49,846 nucleotides of DNA from Flavobacteriales bacterium (GTDB taxonomy: Bacteria; Bacteroidota; Bacteroidia; Flavobacteriales_E; Vicingaceae). The first letter of the stretch is position 1, and the number at the start of each line of letters is the position of its first letter. Location: the NCBI GenBank assembly GCA_020853105.1, contig JADYZM010000070.1, positions 1-49,846 of the forward strand, read 5' to 3'. A program made the translations under genes and the position numbers. Positions 1 through 9,343 of the stretch are shown here, piece by piece. The notes under the pieces were generated by a model. The model was not told where the DNA came from. It was given only the letters and a program-made list of their open reading frames with translations, and searched no databases.

Positions 1-30
1 ATAATAAGGCTGCTAAATGCAGCCTTATTT
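1..30. terminator. hairpin terminator of a gene outside the window
   Basis: An 11-base perfect inverted repeat (3-13 with 19-29) encloses a 5-base loop and is followed by T-rich sequence. It is best read as the terminator of a gene lying to the left. The T-tract is interrupted, so it could also act on the minus strand. Confidence 0.6.
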
Positions 31-92
31 ATTACTAAATAATTTTTCGTAGGGCTGAAAATAAATCAGTAAACTTGCAAAAACAATATTTT

Positions 93-1181
93 ATGAATAA
101 AGTAGCATTAATAACTGGAGTAACCGGACAAGATGGGGCCTATTTAGCAGAATTGTTGTTGTCTAAAGGATATGAAGTTCATGGAATAAAAAGACGTAGC
201 TCATTATTTAATACGGATAGAATTGATTCCTTGTATCAAGATGTACATGAAAAAAACGTAAAATTTTTCTTACATTATGGAGATATGACGGATTCAACAA
301 ATCTGATTCGTATTGTTCAACAGGTAAAACCCGATGAAATTTACAATTTAGCTGCAATGTCTCATGTTCAAGTGTCTTTTGAAACACCTGAATATACGGC
401 TAATGCAGATGCTACGGGTGCATTACGATTATTAGAAGCTATTCGAATTCTTGGTTTGGAGAAAAAAACTAGATTTTATCAGGCATCAACTTCTGAATTG
501 TATGGAAAAGTAATGGAAGTTCCTCAATCAGAAACAACACCATTTTATCCAAGAAGCCCCTATGCTGTTGCAAAGTTATATGCATTTTGGATTGTAAAAA
601 ATTATCGTGAAGCTTATGGAATGTACGCTTGTAATGGTATTTTATTTAACCACGAAAGTCCGTTGAGAGGAGAAACTTTTGTGACAAGAAAAATAACTCG
701 AGCTGTAGCTAAAATAAAGTTGGGGTTACAGAAAAAATTATATTTAGGAAACATAGATGCTAAAAGAGATTGGGGACATGCAAAAGATTACGTAGAAGGA
801 ATGTGGTTGATGTTACAACAAAATGTAGCTGATGATTATGTTTTAGCGACAGGAACTACTACAACTGTTCGTGATTTTGTTACCATGTCATTTAAAGAAG
901 TTGGAATTGAAGTGAGTTGGAGTGGTGAAGGAATTAATGAAAAAGGAACCAATAAAGCTACAGGTGAAGTCATTGTTGAAATTGACCCTAAATATTTCCG
1001 TCCTACAGAAGTAGATTTATTAATTGGAAACCCTTCAAAAGCTCAACGAGAGTTGGGGTGGAAACATAAACACGATTTGGCTAGTCTTTGTAAGGATATG
1101 GTTCAATCTGATTTAGCATTGTTTAAAAAGGATATGTTTTTGAAACAAGCAGGACTAGATATCCTCAACCAATATGAATAA
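93..1181 (+). CDS. gmd: GDP-mannose 4,6-dehydratase
   Basis: This enzyme converts GDP-mannose to GDP-4-dehydro-6-deoxy-mannose in the cytosol, the first step to GDP-L-fucose or related deoxyhexoses. The 362-residue protein has the expected length. It shows the Rossmann NAD(P) motif GVTGQDG near residues 9-15, the catalytic segment STSELYG, the YAVAK Tyr/Lys pair, and the family signature [20 protein letters not shown] at 75 would add six residues, but the ATG at 93 gives the usual MNKVALITG start and is preferred. The stop overlaps the start of the next gene by 8 bases, so the two are co-translated. No good TAnnTTTG promoter was found upstream. Family identity is certain; the final sugar is inferred from the neighbour. 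Confidence 0.97.
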   Translation: MNKVALITGVTGQDGAYLAELLLSKGYEVHGIKRRSSLFNTDRIDSLYQDVHEKNVKFFLHYGDMTDSTNLIRIVQQVKPDEIYNLAAMSHVQVSFETPEYTANADATGALRLLEAIRILGLEKKTRFYQASTSELYGKVMEVPQSETTPFYPRSPYAVAKLYAFWIVKNYREAYGMYACNGILFNHESPLRGETFVTRKITRAVAKIKLGLQKKLYLGNIDAKRDWGHAKDYVEGMWLMLQQNVADDYVLATGTTTTVRDFVTMSFKEVGIEVSWSGEGINEKGTNKATGEVIVEIDPKYFRPTEVDLLIGNPSKAQRELGWKHKHDLASLCKDMVQSDLALFKKDMFLKQAGLDILNQYE

Positions 1182-2103
1182 ATCAGACAAAATATATATT
1201 GCAGGCCATCGTGGAATGGTCGGTTCTGCAATTGTACGGTTACTAAAAAAAGAAGGATTCACTAATCTTCTTACCTGCAATTCAAAAGAGCTTGATTTAC
1301 GAAACCAACAAGCCGTTAACGATTTTTTTGCAAACGAAAAACCTGACTATGTGTTTATGTCAGCAGCTAAGGTTGGTGGTATTTTGGCAAATAATATTTA
1401 TCGTGCTGAGTTTATATATGATAATTTGATGATAGAACTGAATGTTATTCATGCAGCTCACCAATTTCAAGTTAAGAAACTTTTGTTTTTGGGATCTTCA
1501 TGCATCTATCCAAAATTAGCTCCACAACCAATAAAAGAAGAATATTTGCTTACCGGTGAATTAGAACAAACCAATGAACCTTATGCCATTGCAAAAATTG
1601 CTGGAATCAAGTTATGCGAATCTTATAGACGACAATATGGAGATAATTTTATTTCTGTAATGCCAACCAACCTTTACGGACCAAACGATAATTACGACCC
1701 ACAGAGTTCACACTTGTTTGCCTCGTTTATTCGAAAATTTACTTTAGCAAAACGAAATGGCGATAAGGTTATTGAGATATGGGGAGATGGCTCTCCCAAA
1801 CGTGAATTTTTGCATGTAGATGATTTGGCAGATGCTTGTTATTTTTTAATGCAAAACTACGATGGTGAAGAAATTTTTAATATCGGAACAGGAACCGATG
1901 TGAGTGTGATGGAATTAGCCAACTTAATGAAAGAAATCACAGGATTTAGTGGCGAATTTAAATTTGATGCCACAAAACCAAACGGTACACCACGTAAGTT
2001 AATGGACGTATCTAAATTAGATAAAGCAGGCTGGAAAAGTAAAATCTCATTAAAAGAAGGTATTCAACTGGTTTTTGATGAGATGAAGGATAAGGAGTTT
2101 TAG
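1174..2103 (+). CDS. fcl: GDP-L-fucose synthase
   Basis: This is an NADPH-dependent epimerase/reductase that turns the Gmd product into GDP-L-fucose, a donor for the fucosyltransferases expected among the neighbouring GTs. The 309-residue protein has the GHRGMVGSA nucleotide-binding motif (residues 11-19), SSCIYP holding the catalytic Ser, and YAIAK with the Tyr/Lys pair. All are standard for the short-chain epimerase/reductase family. It overlaps gmd by 8 bases, which is the usual operon arrangement. Its stop codon overlaps the stop codon of the convergent gene by 4 bases, leaving no room for an intergenic terminator. Confidence 0.96.
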   Translation: MNKSDKIYIAGHRGMVGSAIVRLLKKEGFTNLLTCNSKELDLRNQQAVNDFFANEKPDYVFMSAAKVGGILANNIYRAEFIYDNLMIELNVIHAAHQFQVKKLLFLGSSCIYPKLAPQPIKEEYLLTGELEQTNEPYAIAKIAGIKLCESYRRQYGDNFISVMPTNLYGPNDNYDPQSSHLFASFIRKFTLAKRNGDKVIEIWGDGSPKREFLHVDDLADACYFLMQNYDGEEIFNIGTGTDVSVMELANLMKEITGFSGEFKFDATKPNGTPRKLMDVSKLDKAGWKSKISLKEGIQLVFDEMKDKEF

Positions 2104-2657
2104 TTTTTATATTTTTTCCAAAAAGTTCTCACATATTTTTTTATTCCTTCTACCATAGGTTTTATTACTCTATTTTTATCTAAGGGAAATTGAGTTGGTT
2201 GGCTTTCATTAGGGTTAATGTTGAATTGCTCGAAAAGTCTGGTTCTTAGTTTTACAGAATCTTCGTCATTAGAATCAAAAATACCTAGTCTATGAGCATA
2301 TTGTTTTCTAAGAAAATGAACTATTTCAATCATTTCAAATCCTTCTAATTCAGAATCTATTTCTATTTTTTTTGATTTTATACCTTCATATTCTAATAAA
2401 GAATGTAAACGAATAATGAAATTTTGATTCAAATACTCTGCAATTACATTAAGTTCAGTTCGAGTTTCAGGTGTTATTTTATTTTGAAACTTAAATTCGA
2501 TATCTATCCAATTAGAAGGTAATTTGGTCCCCCAATTTAATTTATCTTTTCCATTATGGTGTTCGCCTACATATTGAACGATACCTCTCAGAGAAAGATG
2601 TATTTGATGGAGTTTATCAATTCTATTAATAATTTCTTCTACTGAACTAGATTTCAT
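2100..2657 (-). CDS. uncharacterised protein with a HEPN-like R-x4-H motif
   Basis: I do not recognise this 185-residue protein with confidence. It is soluble, predicted mostly helical and rich in charged residues, with no signal peptide or membrane segment. The stretch [11 protein letters not shown] contains Arg-x4-His, the spacing typical of HEPN-fold RNases and nucleotide-binding helical proteins; this is a motif match only. It is the last gene of the minus-strand polysaccharide series: its ATG overlaps the stop of the upstream GT2 gene by 4 bases, so it is probably translationally coupled. It ends by overlapping the fcl stop. No sugar-enzyme motif is visible. It could be a toxin-like passenger or an unknown regulator. 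Confidence 0.6.
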   Translation of the reverse strand: MKSSSVEEIINRIDKLHQIHLSLRGIVQYVGEHHNGKDKLNWGTKLPSNWIDIEFKFQNKITPETRTELNVIAEYLNQNFIIRLHSLLEYEGIKSKKIEIDSELEGFEMIEIVHFLRKQYAHRLGIFDSNDEDSVKLRTRLFEQFNINPNESQPTQFPLDKNRVIKPMVEGIKKYVRTFWKKYKN

Positions 2658-3409
2658 TTCTTAACAAACTGTAACAATTTCGATAAAGGTTTAAGAATAA
2701 GCGTAAAAGTAGTTGGTTTTAATCCGTTTACTTCCCAAGCTCTTCGGTCTTCTTGGTTTGCTTTTATTCTGTTTTTTAAATTGGCATTGCTAACGCCACC
2801 AACCCTCATCTTAACGATAACCCGAGGTAAATAAGCAATACTTGATTTAAATCTGTGAACAAATCGTAGCATGATTTCGTAATCGGCAGCTGATTTAAAT
2901 TGCAGATCGAACGATCCGTTTTTATGATAAACTTCTTTTTTTACAAAAAAAGTAGGGTGGGGAGGCATCCAACCTTTTAAAAACAAGCCTTCCTTGTATT
3001 GTTTCGATTTCCAGTAGCGAATAATTTTGTTGGTGTCAACAGCATCAACATAGTACAAATCAGCATAAAGTGTGTCGGTTTTTTCTTTTTCAAATGTTGC
3101 AACCACATCGGCTATCACATTATCATCAATGTAGAAATCGTCGGAGTTGAGGTTGGCAATAATATCACCGGTTGCAAGCCGAATACCTTTGTTTATAGCA
3201 TCATAAATACCATTATCCTTCTCAGATATTATTGTTGTTATTTTATCTTTATATTTATTGATAATGGATAAGGTATTGTCGGTAGAAACACCATCAATAA
3301 CAATGTATTCAATATTCGTGTACGATTGATTGATTACAGATAAAATAGTATCTTCAATAGTTTTTTCACTATTGTAACAAACGGTAATTATAGAAACCTT
3401 AGGGTTCAA
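2654..3409 (-). CDS. family 2 glycosyltransferase
   Basis: This is an inverting GT-A glycosyltransferase, probably adding one sugar to the lipid-linked repeat unit at the inner face of the cytoplasmic membrane. The 251-residue protein starts with VSIITVCYN. It has DGVSTDNT, SEKDNGIYDAINKG, the metal/nucleotide-binding NSDD, and ADYEIMLRF around the catalytic acidic residue, a layout seen in WcaA/WcaE-like enzymes. The only usable start is a TTG that directly follows an in-frame stop; it gives the normal family N-terminus. It overlaps the upstream acetyltransferase gene by 11 bases and the downstream gene by 4. Donor and acceptor cannot be read from sequence. Confidence 0.92.
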   Translation of the reverse strand: MNPKVSIITVCYNSEKTIEDTILSVINQSYTNIEYIVIDGVSTDNTLSIINKYKDKITTIISEKDNGIYDAINKGIRLATGDIIANLNSDDFYIDDNVIADVVATFEKEKTDTLYADLYYVDAVDTNKIIRYWKSKQYKEGLFLKGWMPPHPTFFVKKEVYHKNGSFDLQFKSAADYEIMLRFVHRFKSSIAYLPRVIVKMRVGGVSNANLKNRIKANQEDRRAWEVNGLKPTTFTLILKPLSKLLQFVKK

Positions 3410-3950
3410 TTATTCTGTCTTTTATCTTTACTGCAGGATTACCTCGATATATTGAATTTGCTTCAAGGTTAGATGTAGCCACTGAACAAACCGTTAATAA
3501 AGAATTTGATTTTATTGTAATTCCAGGGCATACTACAGATTTAGCGCCTATCCATGCTCCATCTTCTAGAGTTATTGGTTTAGTAATCAAGTCGAAAGTT
3601 GATTTTTTGTGGTTGTGGTTTCCACAAAGTAACATACAACCTTGAGATAAACAACAATTATTTCCAATTGTTACTAAATCTAAATTATCAATCCAGACTT
3701 CTTCCCCAATCCAAGAGTAATCCCCAATTGTAAGTTTCCATGGATATTTAATATTTACTTTGGGTTTTATGTTTACGCCAATTCCAATTTTTGCTCCGAA
3801 ACTTCTTAAAAGAAAGACTTTAAATGATGAAATAGGAATGATATAAGAATTAAAGAATATGGAATTTGTTATATACCAAGCAAGTCTGATAATAGCATTT
3901 TTACCAGGGTTATACCAACTGTTGTTGTATGTTTTAAGATTTATACTCAA
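3399..3950 (-). CDS. WcaF-like colanic acid-type acetyltransferase
   Basis: This is a left-handed beta-helix (hexapeptide repeat) O-acetyltransferase, expected to transfer acetyl from acetyl-CoA to a sugar of the growing repeat unit. The 183-residue protein opens with the WcaF-type segment NNSWYNPGKN. Imperfect hexapeptides follow (IGIGVNI, IGDYSWIGEEVWI, IGNNCCLSQGC, WIGAKSVVCPGITI), then GNPAVKI. GNHNHKK supplies a candidate catalytic His. The start is a TTG right after an in-frame TGA, with no internal ATG that would preserve the family N-terminus. It lies 44 bases after the upstream GT gene and overlaps the GT2 gene by 11. Confidence 0.88.
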   Translation of the reverse strand: MSINLKTYNNSWYNPGKNAIIRLAWYITNSIFFNSYIIPISSFKVFLLRSFGAKIGIGVNIKPKVNIKYPWKLTIGDYSWIGEEVWIDNLDLVTIGNNCCLSQGCMLLCGNHNHKKSTFDLITKPITLEDGAWIGAKSVVCPGITIKSNSLLTVCSVATSNLEANSIYRGNPAVKIKDRIIEP

Positions 3951-3994
3951 TCAAAAATATTTACAAATAAAAAACTAAATTAAGATTTCAAAGG

Positions 3995-5137
3995 TTAGTT
4001 TGAAAAGAGTTTTTTATAATCTCGAATTAAATTTTCGCAAGATGACTTATTACTACCTAATTGGTAGGAATTTTTCGACCAAATTTGAAATTCGTCATTA
4101 TTCATCTTTGCTAATAGATCAATTTTTTTTGAGAAAATAAGCTTATCATCAAGGCTTATGTCAAAACCAATTTTTTGAATCTCTAAATTCCTCCACGGTG
4201 TTCTATCTGAAATTATTGGAACACAAGAGTTTTGCATTGCTTCTAATATAATATGTCCGTAATTTTCACCAGTTGATGGAAGTAATAAACAGTGATAATC
4301 ATTCAACGTTTTTTCCAAATCATTGTGGTTTAATATACCATTATATTGAATTTTTATATTTTCAGGAACATTTGAAATTGCTTTTAAACAATCGTCCCAA
4401 TATATTTGATTGTATATTGGACCGTAAATATCGAATTGAATTTTTTCTTTACAATTTTTTAGAATTTCAATAGCAAATAATGTATTCTTTTCAGGGGCTA
4501 TACGGGCAACTGAAATTATTTTTAATTCGTTTTCTGTTTTTAGTTTTTTTAAAAAAGAACCCTTTTTTGTATGAGGTAGGTTTTCGGCGATAAGTATTTT
4601 TATATACTTTCCAAATGTATTTTCAATTGCTTGTTTTTCATCAAGTGTTGTAGCATGAAAGATAACATCATTAAAGTAGTTGATAAACTTAAAAAAAGTC
4701 AAAAAGAATTTCTTTTTTTTGCTTTTAACTGCCAAAGAACCTTGAGACAACATTCCTCTTACAGCTAAAACAGTTTTTATTTTATATTTTTTTGCATAGA
4801 AAATAGGAACCAAAGTGAAAAAATAGGAATATAAGCTATTACAGTAAACAAGTTGTGGATTGATTTCTTGAATCAATTTCGAAATCATATTTGCAGTACA
4901 ATTAGTATTAGAAAGATAATAGATAGATGCATTATCTATTTTGTTCCATGAATTTTTTATAATGGTTGTATAAGGTGTGGTTTCTAAATAATCTGTATCA
5001 CGAGTAACAATATAAAAATCATAAAATTCATGTAAATGATCAACTATGTTACTTATAGATCGAATTGGGCCCCCAGCTTTAAAGCCTGGTTTATACCAAT
5101 CGATAAAAATTAAAATTTTAGAGTTTACTACAGTCAA
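3995..5137 (-). CDS. family 4 glycosyltransferase
   Basis: This is a retaining GT-B glycosyltransferase. The 380-residue protein has an N-terminal acceptor domain beginning ILIFIDWYKPGFKAGGPI, with the Gly-rich loop typical of GT4. The C-terminal donor domain contains ARIAPEKNTLFAIEIL and the E-x7-E signature LPSTGENYGHIILEAM. The start is TTG; no in-frame ATG is near the N-terminus. Gaps of 73 bases upstream and 44 downstream are larger than elsewhere in the cluster, but both neighbours lie on the same strand, so it is probably in the same transcript. The sugar specificity is unknown. Confidence 0.9.
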   Translation of the reverse strand: MTVVNSKILIFIDWYKPGFKAGGPIRSISNIVDHLHEFYDFYIVTRDTDYLETTPYTTIIKNSWNKIDNASIYYLSNTNCTANMISKLIQEINPQLVYCNSLYSYFFTLVPIFYAKKYKIKTVLAVRGMLSQGSLAVKSKKKKFFLTFFKFINYFNDVIFHATTLDEKQAIENTFGKYIKILIAENLPHTKKGSFLKKLKTENELKIISVARIAPEKNTLFAIEILKNCKEKIQFDIYGPIYNQIYWDDCLKAISNVPENIKIQYNGILNHNDLEKTLNDYHCLLLPSTGENYGHIILEAMQNSCVPIISDRTPWRNLEIQKIGFDISLDDKLIFSKKIDLLAKMNNDEFQIWSKNSYQLGSNKSSCENLIRDYKKLFSN

Positions 5138-5210
5138 AATTTCTTTAGGAATTGTCTATTTAGATATGTATTTAAATATTTTATGATAAAAGTATTAAAA
5201 ATACAACTCA

Positions 5211-5978
5211 TTAAGAATAAACTTTTTTCTTTGAAAGGAAATATTTAATATGGGAAATCGGCCAATTTCCTTCAACATGTCTCCTATTAATAACCCTATC
5301 ATTTTTAAATGAATAATAATGGGTATAATTATCGCCCCCAAAAACAAATTGATGATTTGCTAAGCAGTATTTAAGAGCAGTTTGGTCAATATCTGAATTT
5401 CTTCCATAAGTCCATGCGAAGAAGTTGCAATCAGTACTAATTTTTTCTTCAATTCTTTTTTTTGCAGCTATAATTTGATAATCTAATTCATCATTTTTTA
5501 ATCCAACCAATCGAACGTGATCCATGGTGTGATTACCTATTACAAACCCTTTTTGGTGAAGTTCTTGAATCATTTCCCAAGTCATTGGTGGTTTATTAAT
5601 ATGAACTATATTTTTTGTGAAATTTTGATAATAATTTTCATTACCATCAATAAAACCGGGATTGATAAAAAATGCTGCATTGGTGTTGAAATCAGACAAT
5701 ACAGGTGCAATTTTGGTGTAGCATTCTTCAAAACCATCATCAAAAGTAAATGCAATTAGTTTTTGGTTTTGGTGTGTTTTCTCTTTAATGGTATTTACAG
5801 CATCTTCAATACAAATAAAATCAGCTTGTTTTGAGAGTTTGAATAATAAATCATGAAAAATTTCTTTGGGTAAATCATTTTTTCCAATATAATGGCTATT
5901 TAAAATATGGATTCCATTGGAGATACTGCCTAAGTTACCACCAACAGTTAAGACTATTTTTTTTATTAGATTTTTCAT
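5211..5978 (-). CDS. polysaccharide deacetylase (NodB/CE4 family)
   Basis: This is a metal-dependent deacetylase of the carbohydrate esterase 4 fold, probably removing N-acetyl or O-acetyl groups from a polysaccharide or its precursor. The 255-residue protein has motif 1 TFDDGF (catalytic base and metal Asp), motif 2 HTMDH (the two metal His), FFINPGF, and a C-terminal WTYGRNSD that resembles motif 3. No convincing cleavable signal peptide is seen, although the N-terminus is mildly hydrophobic. The ATG lies 5 bases after the stop of the GNAT gene, so both are in one transcript. Some Bacteroidetes polysaccharide loci carry such enzymes as tailoring functions. Confidence 0.88.
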   Translation of the reverse strand: MKNLIKKIVLTVGGNLGSISNGIHILNSHYIGKNDLPKEIFHDLLFKLSKQADFICIEDAVNTIKEKTHQNQKLIAFTFDDGFEECYTKIAPVLSDFNTNAAFFINPGFIDGNENYYQNFTKNIVHINKPPMTWEMIQELHQKGFVIGNHTMDHVRLVGLKNDELDYQIIAAKKRIEEKISTDCNFFAWTYGRNSDIDQTALKYCLANHQFVFGGDNYTHYYSFKNDRVINRRHVEGNWPISHIKYFLSKKKVYS

Positions 5979-5983
5979 TTTAA

Positions 5984-6982
5984 TTAATAACGATGAAATT
6001 CTGTTGGGGTTATAATCCAGGAATCTTTATTTATTAAATGGTTGTAATTTGGATTTAAACTTTTTGCAAAAAAATTAATACTGTGGGGTAAAGAAAAGAA
6101 AAAATTATTTTTTATAAAAACAGTAGAAGGATGATTTTCAGATAAGTTAAGCAAGATGATATTGGGGTTGTATACAGTTTTTATGGATTTTTTTAGAAGT
6201 TTTATAAATAATTTAGATTGATTATCATTATGAGGGAATATTTCCATTACTTGAACCTCTATTAACTTGCCTCTTTTTCCTGTTCTAATGATAGCCCATC
6301 CCATATTGTTTTTCAAAATTTGATAGTTGTATAGAGGGTAAGTGAAATATCTCCACTTTATAAAAGAATATGTTCTGTTTGGGACTAGAATATCATTTAA
6401 TTTAAGAGGAGTTATAGAATCCTTAAGTTCCTCAAATATTTTTAATTGAACATCACTAACTTTATTAATGCTATCTGCAAAAAATGGAGATTTTAGTGAT
6501 TTTATGTTAAGAATTATATTAAGAAAATTTGAAAAGTTAACCCAGTTTTTAATATGATTTATTGGGGTGAAATTCATTTTAACAAAAGGTTTAAAACTTG
6601 CTTGATTAGGAAAATTAAAAACCAAGTCTATTTGCTTAGTTTTAGCAATGGCTAAAACTTTATCTGTGAGCTGTAAAAAAAGCCCTTTTTTCTGATGGTT
6701 TGGATGAACCATTGTTTGATATGATATGATACAAGGAATTATTTTTAAATTTAAAATAAACTCATAACAACCAAAAGTTACTTCTCCAGCTATTTTATTA
6801 TCTGAAGTAAGTGCAATTATTGAAATTGCATTTCCAAAAGGGCTACCAAAATACTTCCATTTTAACCATTCTATACTATCAACTTTTCTACCATGAATTT
6901 CTGATGCTGTTTCCAATAGCAGATTTAGCAGGTCAACATCGGTTTCTTGCAGTTGATGAAATCTATATTGCAGTTCATTCAT
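5984..6982 (-). CDS. GNAT family acyltransferase of the polysaccharide cluster
   Basis: The 332-residue protein has an N-terminal GNAT domain. The acetyl-CoA pyrophosphate loop appears as HPNHQKKGLFLQL around residues 98-110, preceded by a beta strand ending in QTMV, and NFPNQASFKPFVKMNF follows. The long C-terminal half could be a second, degenerate GNAT or substrate domain, as in two-domain GNATs of capsule loci. It probably acylates an amino sugar or an amino-acid substituent of the glycan, but the substrate is not visible. Its ATG (6980-6982) directly abuts the stop of the upstream GT gene (6983-6985), and the deacetylase follows after 5 bases. Confidence 0.75.
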   Translation of the reverse strand: MNELQYRFHQLQETDVDLLNLLLETASEIHGRKVDSIEWLKWKYFGSPFGNAISIIALTSDNKIAGEVTFGCYEFILNLKIIPCIISYQTMVHPNHQKKGLFLQLTDKVLAIAKTKQIDLVFNFPNQASFKPFVKMNFTPINHIKNWVNFSNFLNIILNIKSLKSPFFADSINKVSDVQLKIFEELKDSITPLKLNDILVPNRTYSFIKWRYFTYPLYNYQILKNNMGWAIIRTGKRGKLIEVQVMEIFPHNDNQSKLFIKLLKKSIKTVYNPNIILLNLSENHPSTVFIKNNFFFSLPHSINFFAKSLNPNYNHLINKDSWIITPTEFHRY

Positions 6983-7960
6983 TTATTCAGATACTATAGA
7001 TTTATACAAATTAAAATATAGACTAGAGGTTATTTCTGGTGAATATCTTTTTAAATTTTGAAAGCCATTAATAATTAATTGGTTTCTGTATTCATCATTG
7101 GTTGATAATTTAATGATGCCCGATCTGATTTCATCGATGTTATATGGATTAACTATGTGCGCAGAATCTCCTGCTACTTCTGGTAACGAGGTTTGATTTG
7201 AAGTTATAATAGCTCTACCTACTATGTTTGCTTCTAAAATAGGTAATCCAAACCCCTCTCTTAATGAAATAAAAGCAAGAATGTCGGTGTTTACGTATTC
7301 ATTATATATTTCTTCTCTTGATAAGTTAAATTTATTAATATAGTTGATGTTATATTTTTTCAAAAGTTCAATCAACTCATCATTCAATCTACCAATAATT
7401 GTTAGTTCAATATTTAAACCTACAATAGCTTTAATTAAAGAGAAAATGTTTTTATTTGATTTAGTACCTATTTGTAAAATTTTAACACAATCACTAATTT
7501 TTTTTTTTTCTTTTGTCTTAAAATCTAATGGGTAGCAATTTGGGATAACTACCAATTTTTTCTCGTCAATATTAAAAAGAGAAATAACTCTTTCTTTTGT
7601 ATAATTTGAAACTACAGTAATATATTTCGCTCTTTTTATGGGTATAGTATAGTAAACTAATTTAAAAACAAATTTCTTAAGACCAACTAAATCAAATTCT
7701 AAATGGTTGGTGTCATGAAATGTTACAATTGTCTTTCTTTTTGATAACAGAAGTGAAAAATAACCTAACCCTCCAATAATGTGAATAACATCACTATTTA
7801 TTTTTCTAACTTGTTTAATGTTTTTTATGAATGAAATTTTAGGATTGTTATAATAATCTATTATTTCACAAGTTTTAAGAAAAGGTTTTATGGTAGTAAA
7901 TAGCTCTTCAAAACTAAATCCGCCAAAACTTTTAGATCTATGTAAAAAAAGCAGTTTCAT
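6983..7960 (-). CDS. family 4 glycosyltransferase
   Basis: The 325-residue GT-B enzyme has NIFSLIKAI in the donor domain and the strong signature SLREGFGLPILEAN (E-x7-E), followed by SLPEVAGDSAHIVNP, which binds the nucleotide-sugar in GT4 enzymes. It starts at an ATG that overlaps the stop of the upstream polymerase gene by one base, and it abuts the GNAT gene. It probably adds one sugar in repeat-unit assembly. The specificity is unknown. Confidence 0.93.
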   Translation of the reverse strand: MKLLFLHRSKSFGGFSFEELFTTIKPFLKTCEIIDYYNNPKISFIKNIKQVRKINSDVIHIIGGLGYFSLLLSKRKTIVTFHDTNHLEFDLVGLKKFVFKLVYYTIPIKRAKYITVVSNYTKERVISLFNIDEKKLVVIPNCYPLDFKTKEKKKISDCVKILQIGTKSNKNIFSLIKAIVGLNIELTIIGRLNDELIELLKKYNINYINKFNLSREEIYNEYVNTDILAFISLREGFGLPILEANIVGRAIITSNQTSLPEVAGDSAHIVNPYNIDEIRSGIIKLSTNDEYRNQLIINGFQNLKRYSPEITSSLYFNLYKSIVSE

Positions 7961-9282
7961 TAGTTTTCATTAAGTTGTTTCATTTCGATGTGGTTTAAAG
8001 CTAATATTAAAGCAAAAGAAAACCAATAACTGAAACCATCAAAATAATTAAAAGTTGGATTATTAAGAAAGAAGATAGGTGGTAAAATAACCAATAATAA
8101 GGCAATTTTAAGCAAGGTTATACTCACTTTTTTTGTATTTAGAAATGATAATAATGCAAATAAAAATATACTCCATCTTAATAAAATTAAAAGTATACCA
8201 CCAATTATTCCTAGTTCCAACACAATTCTTTCTCCCTCTTCTTCAAAGGGTAAATCTGTTCGGTAATTAGAAAGTACCATTCCTGTTCCTTGATAAGTAG
8301 TCCCAATTCCAAAACCAAACAAACCGGATTCGTTACTGTATTTGAATGCTGTGATTCTATCTGTTAACCTATCTGTTGCCTTATAATTTTCTAAGTTTTT
8401 TCTTTCGGCAACTGTTTCAATAATTGTTGCTCTGGTAAAGAAAGCATCTACAGCTATTTTATATGTACTACTTAAATTATATATAGATAAAAATAAAATC
8501 GAAGCAAATACTAAAAAAATAGTAAGTGATTTTCTGAGTTTTGGAATAAATAGGAAAGAGAAAAAAATAATCAAAAGAAAATTTATTGATAATAAGCCAA
8601 TCGGCAACCTTGAACTGGTCATAAACATATTAAGAATTCCTAAAAGAAGGACAGTAGTTAAAAGCCATATTGAAAGATTATTTTTTATTCTGTAGAAAAG
8701 ATAAGAGAATAAAAGAGTTAGGGTAAATAACAAATACACATTATATGTTTTTACAAAAGTAAAAACAGACATCGATCGAGTGTAAACCCCCACTTTGTTG
8801 AATAACTGATCTTCATTCACCAATTTATTTAATATGTCATCTGGAGGAAGAAAATATTGTATTATACCAAGAATAAATATAGGAATTGAAATTATCATTA
8901 ACCATTTCAAAAACTTAATTAAGCGTTCGATTGAATTAAAAAAAGCAGGAGTCATTATAATTAATGGAATAAAAAAAAAGTAATTAATGAATCCCATAGC
9001 TACAACCAAAGTTGATGTGTTAAATGGATTATATATCAGATGTAAAGAACTATATATTATAAGTATTGTTATAATCAACTGATAGGAATAATTTATTTTT
9101 GATATTCTTGGATTATTAATAAAATACCAAGTATAAGTTAAACCAAACAAAATATATTTAATGGCAAATATGGGGGAACTAAGATTAGGAAGAAACCATT
9201 TTCTAAATGGACCTTCAAGAATCATCCATATCAGAGATGCTATAAAAAGAAAATTAAAGACTCTATTATTAGGTAATTCCAA
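7960..9282 (-). CDS. Wzy-like O-antigen/capsule polymerase
   Basis: The 440-residue polytopic membrane protein has roughly ten to twelve hydrophobic segments. One large periplasmic loop (about residues 270-350) contains GLFGFGIGTTYQGTGMV and several Arg residues, the loop used by O-antigen ligases and Wzy polymerases. It probably polymerises undecaprenyl-linked repeat units on the periplasmic side after Wzx flipping. The start is TTG with no alternative ATG before the first membrane segment. It is the first gene of its minus-strand block after the FkbM gene, whose start lies 61 bases away in divergent orientation. A WaaL-type ligase cannot be excluded. Confidence 0.85.
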   Translation of the reverse strand: MELPNNRVFNFLFIASLIWMILEGPFRKWFLPNLSSPIFAIKYILFGLTYTWYFINNPRISKINYSYQLIITILIIYSSLHLIYNPFNTSTLVVAMGFINYFFFIPLIIMTPAFFNSIERLIKFLKWLMIISIPIFILGIIQYFLPPDDILNKLVNEDQLFNKVGVYTRSMSVFTFVKTYNVYLLFTLTLLFSYLFYRIKNNLSIWLLTTVLLLGILNMFMTSSRLPIGLLSINFLLIIFFSFLFIPKLRKSLTIFLVFASILFLSIYNLSSTYKIAVDAFFTRATIIETVAERKNLENYKATDRLTDRITAFKYSNESGLFGFGIGTTYQGTGMVLSNYRTDLPFEEEGERIVLELGIIGGILLILLRWSIFLFALLSFLNTKKVSITLLKIALLLVILPPIFFLNNPTFNYFDGFSYWFSFALILALNHIEMKQLNEN

Positions 9283-9319
9283 AGTTTGTAGAATTTATTT
9301 AGAAAAACAAAGAAAAATC

Positions 9320-9327
9320 TATTTTTG
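9320..9327 (+). promoter_or_regulatory. candidate -7 box (TATTTTTG) for the FkbM gene
   Basis: This is a perfect match to the Bacteroidetes -7 element TAnnTTTG, 16 bases before the chosen ATG at 9344. No -33 element at the usual spacing was seen. It supports independent transcription of the single plus-strand gene inside the minus-strand cluster. Confidence 0.4.
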
Positions 9328-9343
9328 CGTAAATATACTTCTT

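Noticed and set aside
75-92. Longer gmd start at TTG 75
   Set aside because: The ATG at 93 gives the normal Gmd N-terminus; the added residues have no family similarity.
9161-9343. Upstream extension of the FkbM gene
   Set aside because: It overlaps the divergent polymerase gene and precedes a good -7 box; the ATG at 9344 fits the family length.
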